Positions 44,039 to 55,162 of a stretch of 64,000 bases of DNA are shown piece by piece; the stretch's first letter is position 1; the number at the start of each line of letters is the position of its first letter. Position numbers and translations under genes: made by a program. A model generated the notes under the pieces. That model saw only the letters and a list, made by a program, of their open reading frames with translations. It was not told the origin of the DNA and did no database searches. Source of the DNA: Schistocerca nitens (lineage: Eukaryota; Arthropoda; Insecta; Orthoptera; Acrididae); assembly GCF_023898315.1 (NCBI RefSeq), contig NC_064619.1, forward strand, positions 349,132,650 through 349,196,649, given 5' to 3'.

Positions 44039-46126
44039 ATGGTTAAGTTGCGTAGTCAGCGTCCGAGCAATATGGATACTGAGGAACAACAATTAGTTAG
44101 TGCAGGAAATGTAGAACCGGGTACCTTAAGCAGTACAAGTACTCTCTTTGAGGATATAACATGTGAGAATGTGGGGGCAGGGGCACAGGAAGTGGTGCCA
44201 CCGCCCACTAGTGCTCAAGGAGATGTAGATAAAGAAATTGTACCACCACCAGAAAAGCAGGAACCAGAGAGTGGTAATCTGACTGGTGGGTATTCACTTC
44301 AGGCTATCTTAGAGCGTGTGTTAGATTACCAGGCAAAATTTGCGCAACAACAAGCTGAAAAGGACGAGAAAATTGAGATTTTTCTCGCACAGCAAGCTGA
44401 GCGAGATCGCCAACAAGCCGAGCGAGATCGCCAGCAGGCTGAGAGGGATCGGCAGCAAGTTGAGCGAGATCGCCAGTTAGCAGAAAATTTACTTGCCCAG
44501 CAAGCTGAGCGAGATCGCCAATTAACAGAAAATTTACTTGCCCAACAAGCTGAGCGGGACCAGCAACTTGAGCAATCTTTAGAAATTATGAAAAAGGACA
44601 TTGCCTGTATGAAACAGAGTTATGAGTCGACACCTAAGGCCGTGCAGGAGTTGACGGAACAGGTCAACAACCTGCAAGTAGCAAACACTAACATGGTAGA
44701 TGAAATAGGTGTATTAGCCAACCGAGTAGAAAAGCTAGAAATAGATTCCACACAGCTTGTAGAACAGAAGTGGAACGAACAAGCAACTAAAATCGAAACC
44801 GAATTCAACTCATGGCTAGAAGTGAAGGAGAGTGAGTTTGACAAAAATATTAATTCTAAAGTACAAGTAGCCATAGCAAATAGAGATTCCGAATCGTTCA
44901 GTACCGCAGTAAATAGTCAGGTACAGAATGACGTGCAAACCATCAAACAAATACTCAGTGAGGATATTCCGCAGTGGCAAGTGAATATGAACAAACGGAT
45001 ATCCGACCTGGAGAAGGGTTTAGCACAAAGCAGAAAGCATTTGGACCAGGAACCTATGTCGCCAACAGCCCATGGTTTTGGCAACGCACAAATTTATACG
45101 CGATACAACAATGGGGAATCTGTAGTCGATAATGCGAAGAGCTGTAGCTTCGGTTCGGAGCACACAGCATATGTCCCAGGAGCAAACCCATGTAGTTCAA
45201 AAATATTAGTTGAAGAAAGTTTAATCAAAAATAGGCAATTTCAAACATTTACTACTGAACGGAAATCAGTACACCCAGTAGTATTCATAAAAAGCTTTAA
45301 AAATATCTTGCCCAGTGTGTGGAACGAAACACAGAAAATTCAATACGTAATGTCATACATTCAAGGTGACGCAGCGTTGTGGGCTACAGAAGTAGCAGAC
45401 AGCTGCAGGACATACGAACAGTTCGAAAGGGCATTTCTGTCGAAATATTGGTCGCCTTGTATACAAGAGCGGCTAAGAAAAGAAGTATATAATCCCGAAC
45501 CGTACTCACCCCGTCTTGGGAATTTGAGGCGGTATTTTGAAAAGTATATAAACAAAACGCGCTACTGGGACGAGCCTATATCACCAAGACACATAATAAG
45601 ACTACTAAAATCACATTTACCCATTCATATCAAAGAGAAATTAATACATGTACCAGAAAGCGACATGGAAAACTTCCTGTCTGTTCTAGATTCAATAGAC
45701 TTGATCCAGGAAGACGCAAAATCAGCGTGCGATCACTCGCGGAATAATGGGTCAGGATGTAAACACGACAGAAATAGTAGTGCACAAAACCACAACCATG
45801 GAAATGGTGGGGGTGGTAACAAGCGCCAAGAACATTCGCAAAATGGTAGTAATGGTAGAGGCCAGAACGGGTATGGGCAACCAACTTACAACAAAAAGCG
45901 TCGATTTGACGACCGGTACGAATCCGGAATGTCAGGGACCAACCGCTGGAAAAATGCGCGAGGTCAGTGGCAGAGCAATTATAGTGATAGTAATCGAAAT
46001 TGGCAGCAGAATCAGCGAAGAAGCCCAGAGCGACAGGGTAATGACCGGTATGACAACAATAGACCACCACCGCAAAACGCGCCTATTGCGCAGCCGTGGC
46101 GGCCTACAAATCAGAGTGTAATATAG
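44039..46126 (+). CDS. A2 gag
   Basis: Gag of 695 residues from the ATG at 44039 (MVKLRSQRPSN). The layout is as in A1 gag but without the capsid frameshift: here the capsid reads GDAALWATEVADSC. The QQAERDR coiled-coil repeats differ in number and order from A1. The Asn/Gly/Arg-rich tail ends early because one base is missing in CAGAGTGTAATATAG relative to A1, which replaces the last residues with a stop. The loss also removes the usual gag-pol overlap, so frameshifting to protease may not work in this copy. Confidence 0.9.
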   Translation: MVKLRSQRPSNMDTEEQQLVSAGNVEPGTLSSTSTLFEDITCENVGAGAQEVVPPPTSAQGDVDKEIVPPPEKQEPESGNLTGGYSLQAILERVLDYQAKFAQQQAEKDEKIEIFLAQQAERDRQQAERDRQQAERDRQQVERDRQLAENLLAQQAERDRQLTENLLAQQAERDQQLEQSLEIMKKDIACMKQSYESTPKAVQELTEQVNNLQVANTNMVDEIGVLANRVEKLEIDSTQLVEQKWNEQATKIETEFNSWLEVKESEFDKNINSKVQVAIANRDSESFSTAVNSQVQNDVQTIKQILSEDIPQWQVNMNKRISDLEKGLAQSRKHLDQEPMSPTAHGFGNAQIYTRYNNGESVVDNAKSCSFGSEHTAYVPGANPCSSKILVEESLIKNRQFQTFTTERKSVHPVVFIKSFKNILPSVWNETQKIQYVMSYIQGDAALWATEVADSCRTYEQFERAFLSKYWSPCIQERLRKEVYNPEPYSPRLGNLRRYFEKYINKTRYWDEPISPRHIIRLLKSHLPIHIKEKLIHVPESDMENFLSVLDSIDLIQEDAKSACDHSRNNGSGCKHDRNSSAQNHNHGNGGGGNKRQEHSQNGSNGRGQNGYGQPTYNKKRRFDDRYESGMSGTNRWKNARGQWQSNYSDSNRNWQQNQRRSPERQGNDRYDNNRPPPQNAPIAQPWRPTNQSVI

Positions 46127-46268
46127 TGGAGGTCGCGGACAATAGCCGTCCAAGTACCTCACAAGTAAGCAATGCAACAAACTAGAATCGGCCTCGATAC
46201 GCTCTCCATCGCTGGCCGAGGGATGGAGTGAGAGCAACACGAGTCATAATAATATACCTGGGATACGT

Positions 46269-47336
46269 ATGCTGCGATACAACGACGGTGTCAGTATGGA
46301 TAAAGATCTACTGAACGAAACGCACGAATGTAAGAAGGATAATAACGAAAATGTGCAAGCTATTATCGAAGCGAAAATCAATGATGTTGCAGTGAATATA
46401 ATCATCGACACAGGTGCCTCAGTAAGTGTAATGAGTATGGAGTTATTTAAAGCACTGGGAAAAGGACATAGCATTCCGACTTTCCCGGTTAATAATTGTA
46501 AGGTGTCTGGAGCCATTAGTGCACAGAGCCAATTAGTTAAGTACCAGGTGCAGGTGGAGATTTGTAAGGAGGGCGAAGCCATAGTGAGCTCGTTCCTCGT
46601 TGTTAAAGGATTAAAGGTGGCCTGCATTCTGGGAGTAGATTTTCTCCGTGAGAGGGACGCATTGATCGACCTCTCCTTGGGGAAATTAAGCATAGTTAAT
46701 AGGGGTAGGAGGATTGAGTTATCTATGATGAAATCGAAGGAGGTACTTGTGCCGTGTTGTAATCGAATCAATATCAAAGGTAGGAACCCTTGGGTACTAC
46801 ACCTCGATGATTTTTCACATGCAGCAGACCTCTATTACCCGAATTTAGAGGATCGAAATTTTGAAACAAATGTTGAGGCATTTCAAACCAAAGTGCAGGA
46901 ATCTGAAGGTTTAAGCGATACACAAAAGCAACAGTTGACGCAGCTGCTATCGGAATATACTATGGTATTTACCGACCGACCAGGAATAGTCAAAGGGTAC
47001 CACTATCACTTAGAGGTGATGCCCCACAAAACATACTGTCGCGCAACTTACTCCATCCCTTGGTCGAGGAGAGAAGTAGTGGCCAAAGAAAAAAAGAGGT
47101 GCGATCGAGGTGTAACTAACGAACAGAAATATAATGTAGGAGACCTAGTACTTATTCGTAACCACCCTAAATCTTCAGCCACCTTAAAACGGAATAGTAA
47201 GTGGCAATTGCTATATTCAGGGCCCTTTGAGGTAATAAGCGTGCCCCACGAATGTAGCTATTTGTTAGCACATCCTCATACGGGGAAGATCAAAGGATTG
47301 TATCCACGTAAAGATGTGAAGTTATTTATTCAGTGA
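46269..47336 (+). CDS. A2 protease fused by deletion to integrase C-terminus
   Basis: The frame is open from 46269 for 355 residues. Protease has IIIDTGASVSVMS (DTGA from residue 47) and ILGVDFL. It is followed by the N-terminal reverse transcriptase sequence to SRREVVAKE (about residue 273), then directly by KKRCDRGVTNEQKYN, which in A1 is the integrase tail (52527 onward), ending with the GPF motif and KDVKLFIQ. About 3.4 kb of pol is missing. Short AAAGA homology at both parental ends suggests template slippage during reverse transcription. The polymerase palm, RNase H and integrase catalytic core are all gone. Confidence 0.88.
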   Translation: MLRYNDGVSMDKDLLNETHECKKDNNENVQAIIEAKINDVAVNIIIDTGASVSVMSMELFKALGKGHSIPTFPVNNCKVSGAISAQSQLVKYQVQVEICKEGEAIVSSFLVVKGLKVACILGVDFLRERDALIDLSLGKLSIVNRGRRIELSMMKSKEVLVPCCNRINIKGRNPWVLHLDDFSHAADLYYPNLEDRNFETNVEAFQTKVQESEGLSDTQKQQLTQLLSEYTMVFTDRPGIVKGYHYHLEVMPHKTYCRATYSIPWSRREVVAKEKKRCDRGVTNEQKYNVGDLVLIRNHPKSSATLKRNSKWQLLYSGPFEVISVPHECSYLLAHPHTGKIKGLYPRKDVKLFIQ

Positions 47337-49727
47337 CATATCACATATAAAGAGTAATAGTTGTAAGAAGATTTTAATTATGTTTTAGAGTATAAGTATG
47401 TTAGTATTAAGGAAGAAATTTGTGTGTAATTAAACTTGGAGGAAGGGGAATCAGAAAGTGAACAATAGCTTACACAGGAAAGATTTTGTTTAAAAACAAT
47501 TAAAGCCATTAAAATACTATATGCTCATTAAGCAACGAACAATCTTCTTGTTGATAAAGTGAGGATTAATTTCTTGAACCATTTTACAAAGGATTAATTT
47601 CTTGAACCATTTTCTATGTGTAGTATGTAAGTGCAATTAATGATGCAACCTTATATAGTAAGGTAACTGTTGTAATTGTATTAGAATAAGGAACCCTGAG
47701 AGAGAGAGTCTTTACTAGCCAAACATTGACTTTGTAAAATGCAACAATTATGTGATGTAATGTTTGCTGCCAGTAGTGATTTGAGAACGACACTGGAGCA
47801 GAAGCTAATTAAAAACAAGCCCGTTCCGTGTAAACTCCGCTTTGTATGTATCAATGCTTCAATTGAAGCCTGTGTACTTGGTACACGCCCTTGAATATTC
47901 ATTACGCGATACGCGAATTAAGTCAACCAATGCGGAACCTACACTGTAGTCATGTAGGAAAAATCATTAAAAATAACGCTAGTGCTAAATGAAGTATTTA
48001 TTGAGCAATATGCCCAAGTCAAGCTGTCATGCACATGGTAAAATCTGTTTGCTAGATGGGTGATAACCAGGCAAGCTACACTGAAAGGAGGAAAGGAAAA
48101 CTATGTAAAAAAAAAAAATCACACACCTTTAAAAAATTTACAAAAGGGCCATATACGCCTAGTAACAATATGAAAACTGTGTTGTGATAAGGTAAAAACA
48201 AATAGACGCCATGTAGATGAGAGTGATTATGCAAAGAACAGTTAAAAGGTATTAAAAAATAAACTGTGTGCATAAACAATTGAGGAAAGGACGGAATATT
48301 GTGTGTAGTAGGGACAGAAAATGACTGTTGTATCTGCACCAATATATACGTCGATAAGTCTAGTGTTGAGTGATAGACTGTCCTAGTGCAGTGCTCAACG
48401 AACAATAGACAGTGTATAAAAACAGTAGTTATTGATCCGTTCGGAGTCGATTCAAACAAACATCGCTGAGACATTTAGTATGTGTGTAACGAAACATTTT
48501 CGCGTGTTGAAAGACGCTCTGGCAGTGTATCAACCGTGGGAGTGAGTGAAAATGTGTAGTACAATGTGCGTGTGACGAACCCTGAATACCAGTGTCACAA
48601 TGCCACAAGAAACCTGTTATCACGCCAAAACATCCTGTGCATACCAGTGAAGCGAAGGCTTACTGAACAATAAACGCTTTTAACAAGTTGCATTTTCTTC
48701 CACAGGTAGTAATCTGTGTCCTTAAAGACAGTCCACCGTTGTGGAATGTTTGTTTCATGCGCTACGACGGGGAGCCATGCGGAGAAGCAGAAACGAGTGC
48801 CGTGCCGCCAGCCAGCCGGTCGCGGTAAACCACTGCAACTCGCCGACATCGGCGAATGGTTCGCCGCGGTTCGCGACTGCTTGGGCGCCACGTCAGCACG
48901 ACGTCGCTATTACTGAGAGCCGGTCGTCGAACCCAGCGGCCGTCGGCACGCGGCGTTCCAGACGACGCTACTCAACAATTGCTTCGCGCCGCCAGCTCCG
49001 TACAACATTGTTGTCATTCAAATGAACTATCAACTATGTGTTTAATGTACTAATGAATAGGGTTTATTGGACACGAAATGACGTGACAAACATTTGTTTT
49101 TTTTTTCTTGAGTTACTCAATACAGACTCAAAGTATTCATTGGTTCAGTGATGTATAGATATAATATGTTTTCGTCATGTTAATGAAGTATACCCGCACG
49201 AATGCTAGAACATTTTAAAACAATTGTCGTGAGTAAGTGCAGAGACGATTCATTATACTACTGTAAAAATGTGTAATAAGTGACTTTCATTACAATCCAG
49301 AACACAAATATGAAAAAGGGGTAGAAAGTATATTGGTAACTAAGAGACTAAAAGTTTAACATGCTCTCACAAATAGCCTTTGTTATATGTGAACATTGGA
49401 TAGAGTCTGAACTTTTTGTGATCAAACTGGGTATTAAAACAAACCAGGCGAGATGACCATGGATCCGGCGCAGTTTTCCCAGGTTTTCTGATCGCACGTA
49501 GCCCGAATGGGGGAGCCAAATAAATGTAATGACCCTGGGACTAGGTTTACGGTCACCTCGCAAAGTGAAAGAACAGTATAAAAAGTGTAATTAAACCTAC
49601 AGTGTAAGAGAACTAAGAAGTGTAAAGTGAATGTTCCAACCAAGGTAACAGACAATAACCAAACAGACGTTAGTGGCAGCATATTGCCGAACATTTTCAA
49701 CGTTAGTCAATTGCTGCCAGGGGGCAT
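47337..49727 (+). other. A2 3' region
   Basis: 2.4-kb region, closely matching 52772-55162 of A1. It contains a doubled GGATTAATTTCTTGAACCATTTT near 47550-47600, splice-acceptor-like TTTTCTTCCACAG at 48693-48705, a GC-rich block with ORF3, and a purine run GGGGGCA next to the LTR. No env-like protein is encoded. Confidence 0.7.
48777..49025 (+). other. ORF3 candidate of family A (A2 copy)
   Basis: An ATG-started frame of 82 codons in the GC-rich block, Arg/Ser/Ala-rich (MRRSRNECRAASQ ... RRYSTIAS). Homologous frames of 82 and 89 codons open at the same ATG in A1 (54214) and A3 (12111, minus). A splice-acceptor-like CAG lies about 70 bases upstream and a donor-like site lies in the leader. 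Against coding: about 7 of 82 residues differ between A1 and A2 although DNA identity is high, other frames are also open because of base composition, and no family is recognised. Confidence 0.3.
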
Positions 49728-50737
49728 TGTAATGTCTAGTAAGAAACGAAAACAACATATTATGTAGTAATTAGAAAATTAGGTGTATCATATTGTGTCA
49801 TTGTATAAAATTACGTATTTTTTTTATTATTTATTTTTGAGAACGTCTGCGCCGGCGAGTAATAAAACCGACACAGAAGATAAATGTTAAACAGAGATTA
49901 AAAAAGGAACTAGTATATAATACGTGATGAATATGAATGTCTTTGTCTTCTTAATTTGGAAGTTGTGCGAGTAAGATCTCCTGTGTTGTCGTAGATAACG
50001 CTAATGTAGCATTCTTTTGTCGAGACTAAGCAATGTACGCCATTACGTGTGAATTCACAAATGTCTGTAATCACTGAGATATTTAAATGTTTTAATAGAG
50101 TTGTTTAAATGAAAACTTGTATTATTAATTGTTAAAGCTTGCTTGCCTATTATCCCATCCTGTTGAGGCATTTTTCAGTTATATAAATATTATCTGTGGT
50201 GCTGAGCTGCGTGGAGAACGAAGAGCCGCTGCCGCAGCGTATTTAAACGACTTACAATATAGTCGAGCATACCGCAAGGAAGCGGTAAAATAATAGTAAA
50301 ATAATATTATTTCTTTTAGCTCCCAGACTGGCAGTGCAGATCAGCAGATTTTATGATGTGTTGCAGGTTTACACGGGCTGCTGATAGGATATAGTACCAA
50401 GTACAAATAAGTTAATGTACCTTCAGAATCTGATAGGAATCTTGCTGTGCTCCGTTCTGGTCTGGCAAACTTTATAGTGACAACGTATTTTTTTTCAATG
50501 AGAGTCTCATGTTCTTGGGCTAGTCGTGGTATGAAATAGTATTTTACCGAGAAATAAAATCCACTGCAAACTTGTGTTTTTGAACGATCATACGAACTGT
50601 AACATCAGTGTTCATAACAAAGTAATTTCAATTTTCAATAACTATGAAGTAGGGAAGATATATTGATTCTTAGCATGAGTAACAGTTACAAAAAAACGTT
50701 CCTTTAATTATAGGCCAGATACAGAACAATAAGACTT

Positions 50738-50801
<64 letters not shown>

Positions 50802-50959
50802 TTGCTAATAGGTAATGATGATAAAGAAATTCAAAGCACAGCAACGCAAAAAGTATTTCACGTAACTCTTTTCATATATGCGTTGGTACGCTAATAATAA
50901 TAATAATAAAAATAAATAAACAAAAGAGCAACAATTTACAATTCACGAGTTACGTCAAA
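49728..50959 (+). repeat. A2 3' LTR
   Basis: TGTAATGTCTAG to ACGTCAAA. It is longer than the 5' LTR mainly because of a TA microsatellite. It shares an AAGACTTCAATATA block with the A1 3' LTR (near 56160) that both 5' LTRs lack. Confidence 0.9.
50741..50797. repeat. TA microsatellite inside A2 3' LTR
   Basis: About 28 TA units. The A1 3' LTR has only a short TA run at the same place, so this is a local expansion. Confidence 0.95.
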
Positions 50960-50963
50960 CGCG

Positions 50964-52771
50964 TCATTACTAAATCTACTACGAAAAAATGTGCAGTGGG
51001 TTTGGACTGACAAATGTCAACAAGCTTTCGAAGCGATTAAAACCGCCCTACTGAATGCAAATATTTTGCAGCACCCAGATCTGTCAAAAGATTTTTGTCT
51101 TGCGACGGATTCGTGTTCCTATGGCTTGGGAGCGTGCCTGTTCCAGTGGGAGGAATCAACGACCCGGCAACAATAAAGATTATCGGCTTCGCCAGTAGGA
51201 CTTTAACTAGCTGCGAGAGAGCCTACTCGGCAACCGAACTGGAAGCGCTTGCAGTAGTCTGGGCTGTAAAAAAGTTTAATTACTATCTACAGGGGAAGGA
51301 GATTAGAGTGTATAGTGACCACCAGGCGTTAAGTTTTTTGATGTCATGCAAATTATACCATACCCGACTGAGGAGATGGATGCTTACCTTACAAGAATAC
51401 CGAATAAAGATTATGTACATAAAAGGCCAAGATAACGTAATAGCGGATGCTCTGTCGCGACTGCCGGTAGGATTACCTGAGTTAGCAGAAATGTTAGAAC
51501 AATCCGCAGAGTATAAAGTGCTGTTAGTGCGTGACAATACTTATACGAAGGATTTTTTATATATATGTAAAAATATGTTTGAATTACAGAGATCAGATCC
51601 GATGTGGGAAAAAATCATTAATAATATTGAAAAGGGTGCTAACAATAGAGATGAGCAAGGTTTTAAGATAGTGAACCATATTTTGTATCATAAACTTAGC
51701 ACGAAAGAAGACTGCTGGGTAGTATGTATACCTAACCAGTCGGTAAAAGTTATAATATGGCACACGCACTTGGCATGGGGCCATGCAGGGATTGGGAAGT
51801 GTGCAGAAATCATGGCGAGATACTGCTACTTTCCCCGAATGAAACATCAGATTCAGGCAACAGTTAGGACTTGCGTTATATGTCAGAAAGCAAAACACTA
51901 TAATAGATCCACCAAATTTGAACTACATCCCATAGTTCCACTCAGGCCGCTTCAATTAGTATCTGTGGATGTAGCAGGTCCCTATCCCATGGCCAGAGGA
52001 GGTATGAAATATATACTGGCCGTGTACGATATTTTTTCCAAATACTTGGCAATTTATTGTATAAATTCAGCTACTGCCAAAACCATAGTCAGGCGGATCA
52101 ATCAAGAATACTTGCCTCAAGTGGGAAAACCCGAAGCCATAACGACTGATAATGCCTCTTATTTCACGGGTCGCACTTGGAAAAATTACCTACGGGAACA
52201 AAATATACAGCATATTCTTATATCCCGGTTCCATCCCGAAGCAAGTTTAGTGGAAAGAACATTCAGAGAATTGAATAAGTTCCTTAGAATTTATATAGGG
52301 AACCGACATACAAAATGGCCCGGGTTAGTACCTAAATTTGTAGAAATACACAATTTAACACCCCATTCAAGTACAGGATACCCACCGGTAGAGATATTGA
52401 ATGGAGTTAATGAGACACCGAATGAATGGCTCACGCCTTTACCGAGATTACCAGCCAGGGCAGAAACAAGGGAGGAAAAGATAAAAAAGATATGGAACAA
52501 ACTAACCAGCTGTGCGGTAAAGAGGAAAAAGAAGTACGACCGAGGTGTAACTAACGAACAGAAATATAATGTAGGGGACCTGGTACTTATTCGTAACCAC
52601 CCTAAATCCTCAGCCACCTTAAAACAGAATAGTAAGTGGCAATTGCTATATTCAGGGCCCTTTGAAGTAATAAGCGTGCCACACGAATGTAGCTATTTGT
52701 TGGCACATCCCCATACGGGGAAGATAAAAGGATTGTATCCACGTAAAGATGTGAAGTTATTTATTCAGTGA
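50964..52771 (+). pseudogene. A1 pol part 4: RNase H and integrase
   Basis: Resumes with the SLLNLLRKNVQWVWTD segment. RNase H has LATDSCSYGLGACLFQW, then a one-base loss near 51150 moves to the second frame (GFASRTL, YSDHQALSF). Integrase has the HHCC module (HTHLAWGHAG, CVICQK near 51890) and a DDE core from VSVDVAGP, TTDNASYFTG and ASLVERTFREL, with a GPF motif (LYSGPFEVI) near the end. The stop is at 52769. The second part, 51095-52771, is a clean 500-residue frame from near GFASRT on. Pol ends without a chromodomain that I can see. Confidence 0.88.
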
Positions 52772-55162
52772 CATATCACATATAAAGAGTAATAGTTGTA
52801 AGAAGATTTTAATTATGTTTTAGAGTATAAGTATGTTAGTATTAAGGAAGAAATTTGTGTGTAATTAAACTTGGAGGAAGGGGAATCAGAAAGTGAACAA
52901 TAGCTTACACAGGAAAGATTTTGTTTAAAAACAATTAAAGCCATTAAAATACTATATGCTCATTAAGCAACGAACAATCTTCTTGTTGATAAAGTGAGGA
53001 TTAATTTCTTGAACCATTTTACAAAGGATTAATTTCTTGAACCATTTTCTATGTGTAGTATGTAAGTGCAATTAATGATGCAACCTTATATAGTAAGGTA
53101 ACTGTTGTAATTGTATTAGAATAAGGAACCCTGAGAGAGAGAGTCTCTACTAGCCAAAAATTGACTTTGTAATATGAAACAATTATGTGATGTGATGTTT
53201 GCTGCCAGTAGTGATCTGAGAACGACACTGGAGCAGAAGCTAATCAAAAACAAGCCCGTTCCGTGTAAACTCCGCTTTGTATGTATCAATGCTTCAATTG
53301 AAGCCTGTGTACTTGGTACACGCCCTTGAATATTCAGTACGCGATACGCGAATTAAGTCAACCAATGCGGAAACTACACTGTAGTCATGTAGGAAAAATC
53401 ATTAAAAATAACGCTAGTGCTAAATGAAGTATTTATTGAGCAATATGCCCAAGTCAAGCTGTCATGCACATGGTAAAATCTGTTTGCTAGATGGGTGATA
53501 ACCAGGCAAGCTACACTGAAATAAGGAAAGGAAAACTATGTACAAAAAAATCACACACCTTTAAAAAATTACAAAAGGGCCATATACGCCTAGTAATAGC
53601 ATTAAACGTGTGTTGTGTCAAGGTAAAAACAATGGACGCAATGTAGATGAGAGTGATTATGCTAAGAACAGTTAAAATGTATTAAAAATAAACTGTGAGC
53701 ATAAACAATTGAGGAAAGGACGGAATATTGTGTGTAGTGGGGACAGAAAATGACTGTTGTATCTGCACCAATATATACGTCGATATAAGTCAAGTGTTGA
53801 GTGACAGACTGTCCTAGTGCAGTGCTCAACGAACAATAGACAGTGTATAAAAACAGTAGTTATTGATCCGTTCGGAGTCGATTCAAGCAAACATCGCTCG
53901 ACGGAGACATTTAGTATGTGTGTACCGAAACATTTTCGCGTGTTGAAAGACGCTTTGGCAGTGTATCAACCGTGAGAGTGAGTGAAAGTGTGTAGTACAA
54001 TGTGCGTGTGACGAACCCTGAATACCAGTGTCACAATGCCACAAGAAACCTGTTATCACGCCAAAACAGACTGTGCATATCAGTGAAGCGACGGCTTACT
54101 GAACAATAAACACTTTTAAACAAGTTGCATTTTCTTCCACAGCTAGTAATCTGTGTCCTTAAAGACAGTACACCGTTGTGGAATGTTTGTTTCATGCGCT
54201 ACGATGGGGAGCCATGCGGAAAAGCAGAGACGAGTGCCGTGGTGCCAGCCAGCCGGTAGCAGTAAACCACTGCAACTCGCCGACATCAGCGAATGGGTCG
54301 GCGCTGTTCGCGACTGCTTGGGCGCCACGTCAGCACGACGTCGCTGTTACTGAGAGCCGGTCGTCGAACCCAGCGGCCGTCGGCACGCGGCGTTCCAGAC
54401 GACGCTACTCAACAATTGCTTCGCGCCGCCCGCTCCGTACAACATTGTTGTCATTCAAATGAACTATCAACTATGTGGTTAATGCACTAATATGAACATG
54501 GTTTATTGGACACGAAATGACGTGACAAACATTTGCTTTTTCTTGAGTTACTCGATGCAGACTCAAAGTATTCATTGGTTCAGTGATGTATAGATATAAT
54601 ATGTTTTCGTCATGTTAATGAAGTAAACTCGCACGAATGCTAGAACATTTTAAAACAATTGTCGTGAGTAAGTGCAGAGACGATTCATTATACTACTGTA
54701 AAACTGTTTAATGAGTGACTTTCATTGCAATACAGAACACAAATGTGAAAAAGGGTAGAAAGTATATTGGTAACAAAGAGACTAAAAGTGTAACATGTTG
54801 TCATAAATAGCCTTTGTTACCTGTGAACATTGAATAGAGTCTGAACCTTTTTGTGATCAAACTGGGTATTAAAACAAACCAGGCGAGATGACCATGGCTC
54901 CGGCGCAGTTTTCCCAGGTTTTCTGATCGCACGTAGCCCGAATGGGGGAGCCAGATAACTGTAATGACCCTGGGACTAGGTTTACGGTCACCTCGCAAAG
55001 TGTAAAACCAGCATAAAAAGTGTAATTAAAACTACGGTGCAAAAGAACTAAGAAGTGTAAAGTGAATGTTCCAACCAAGGTAACAGACAATAACCAAACA
55101 GACGTTAGTGGCAGCATATTGCCGAACATTCTTAACGTTAGTCAATTGCTGCCAGGGGGCAT
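52772..55162 (+). other. A1 3' region
   Basis: Close match to the A2 3' region, including the splice-acceptor-like TTTTCTTCCACAG (ending 54142), the GC-rich block and GGGGGCA before the LTR. The same order in reverse, split by A1 itself, makes up the A3 3' region. Confidence 0.7.
54214..54462 (+). other. ORF3 candidate of family A (A1 copy)
   Basis: 82 codons, the same length and ATG context (GCCATGCGG) as the A2 copy, with about seven residue changes. Coding status is undecided for the reasons given in the A2 entry. Confidence 0.3.

Larger units (their letters stand above)
42355..50959 (+). mobile_element. A2: non-autonomous family A element inside A1 pol
   Basis: 8.6-kb copy with LTRs 42355-43523 and 49728-50959, primer site, near-complete gag, protease, and a large in-frame deletion joining early reverse transcriptase to the integrase tail. 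It inserted into a relative of its own family. The LTRs differ by about 2% by eye plus a TA-repeat expansion in the 3' copy. Confidence 0.92.

Noticed and set aside
49348..49563. Minus-strand frame with counterparts at 54801-54998 and 11302-11541
   Set aside because: Lengths differ between copies and it is antisense to the element. Nothing supports transcription in that direction.
47337..49727. An env gene downstream of pol in family A
   Set aside because: No frame longer than about 100 codons, no signal peptide, no transmembrane segment and no furin-like site in any copy.
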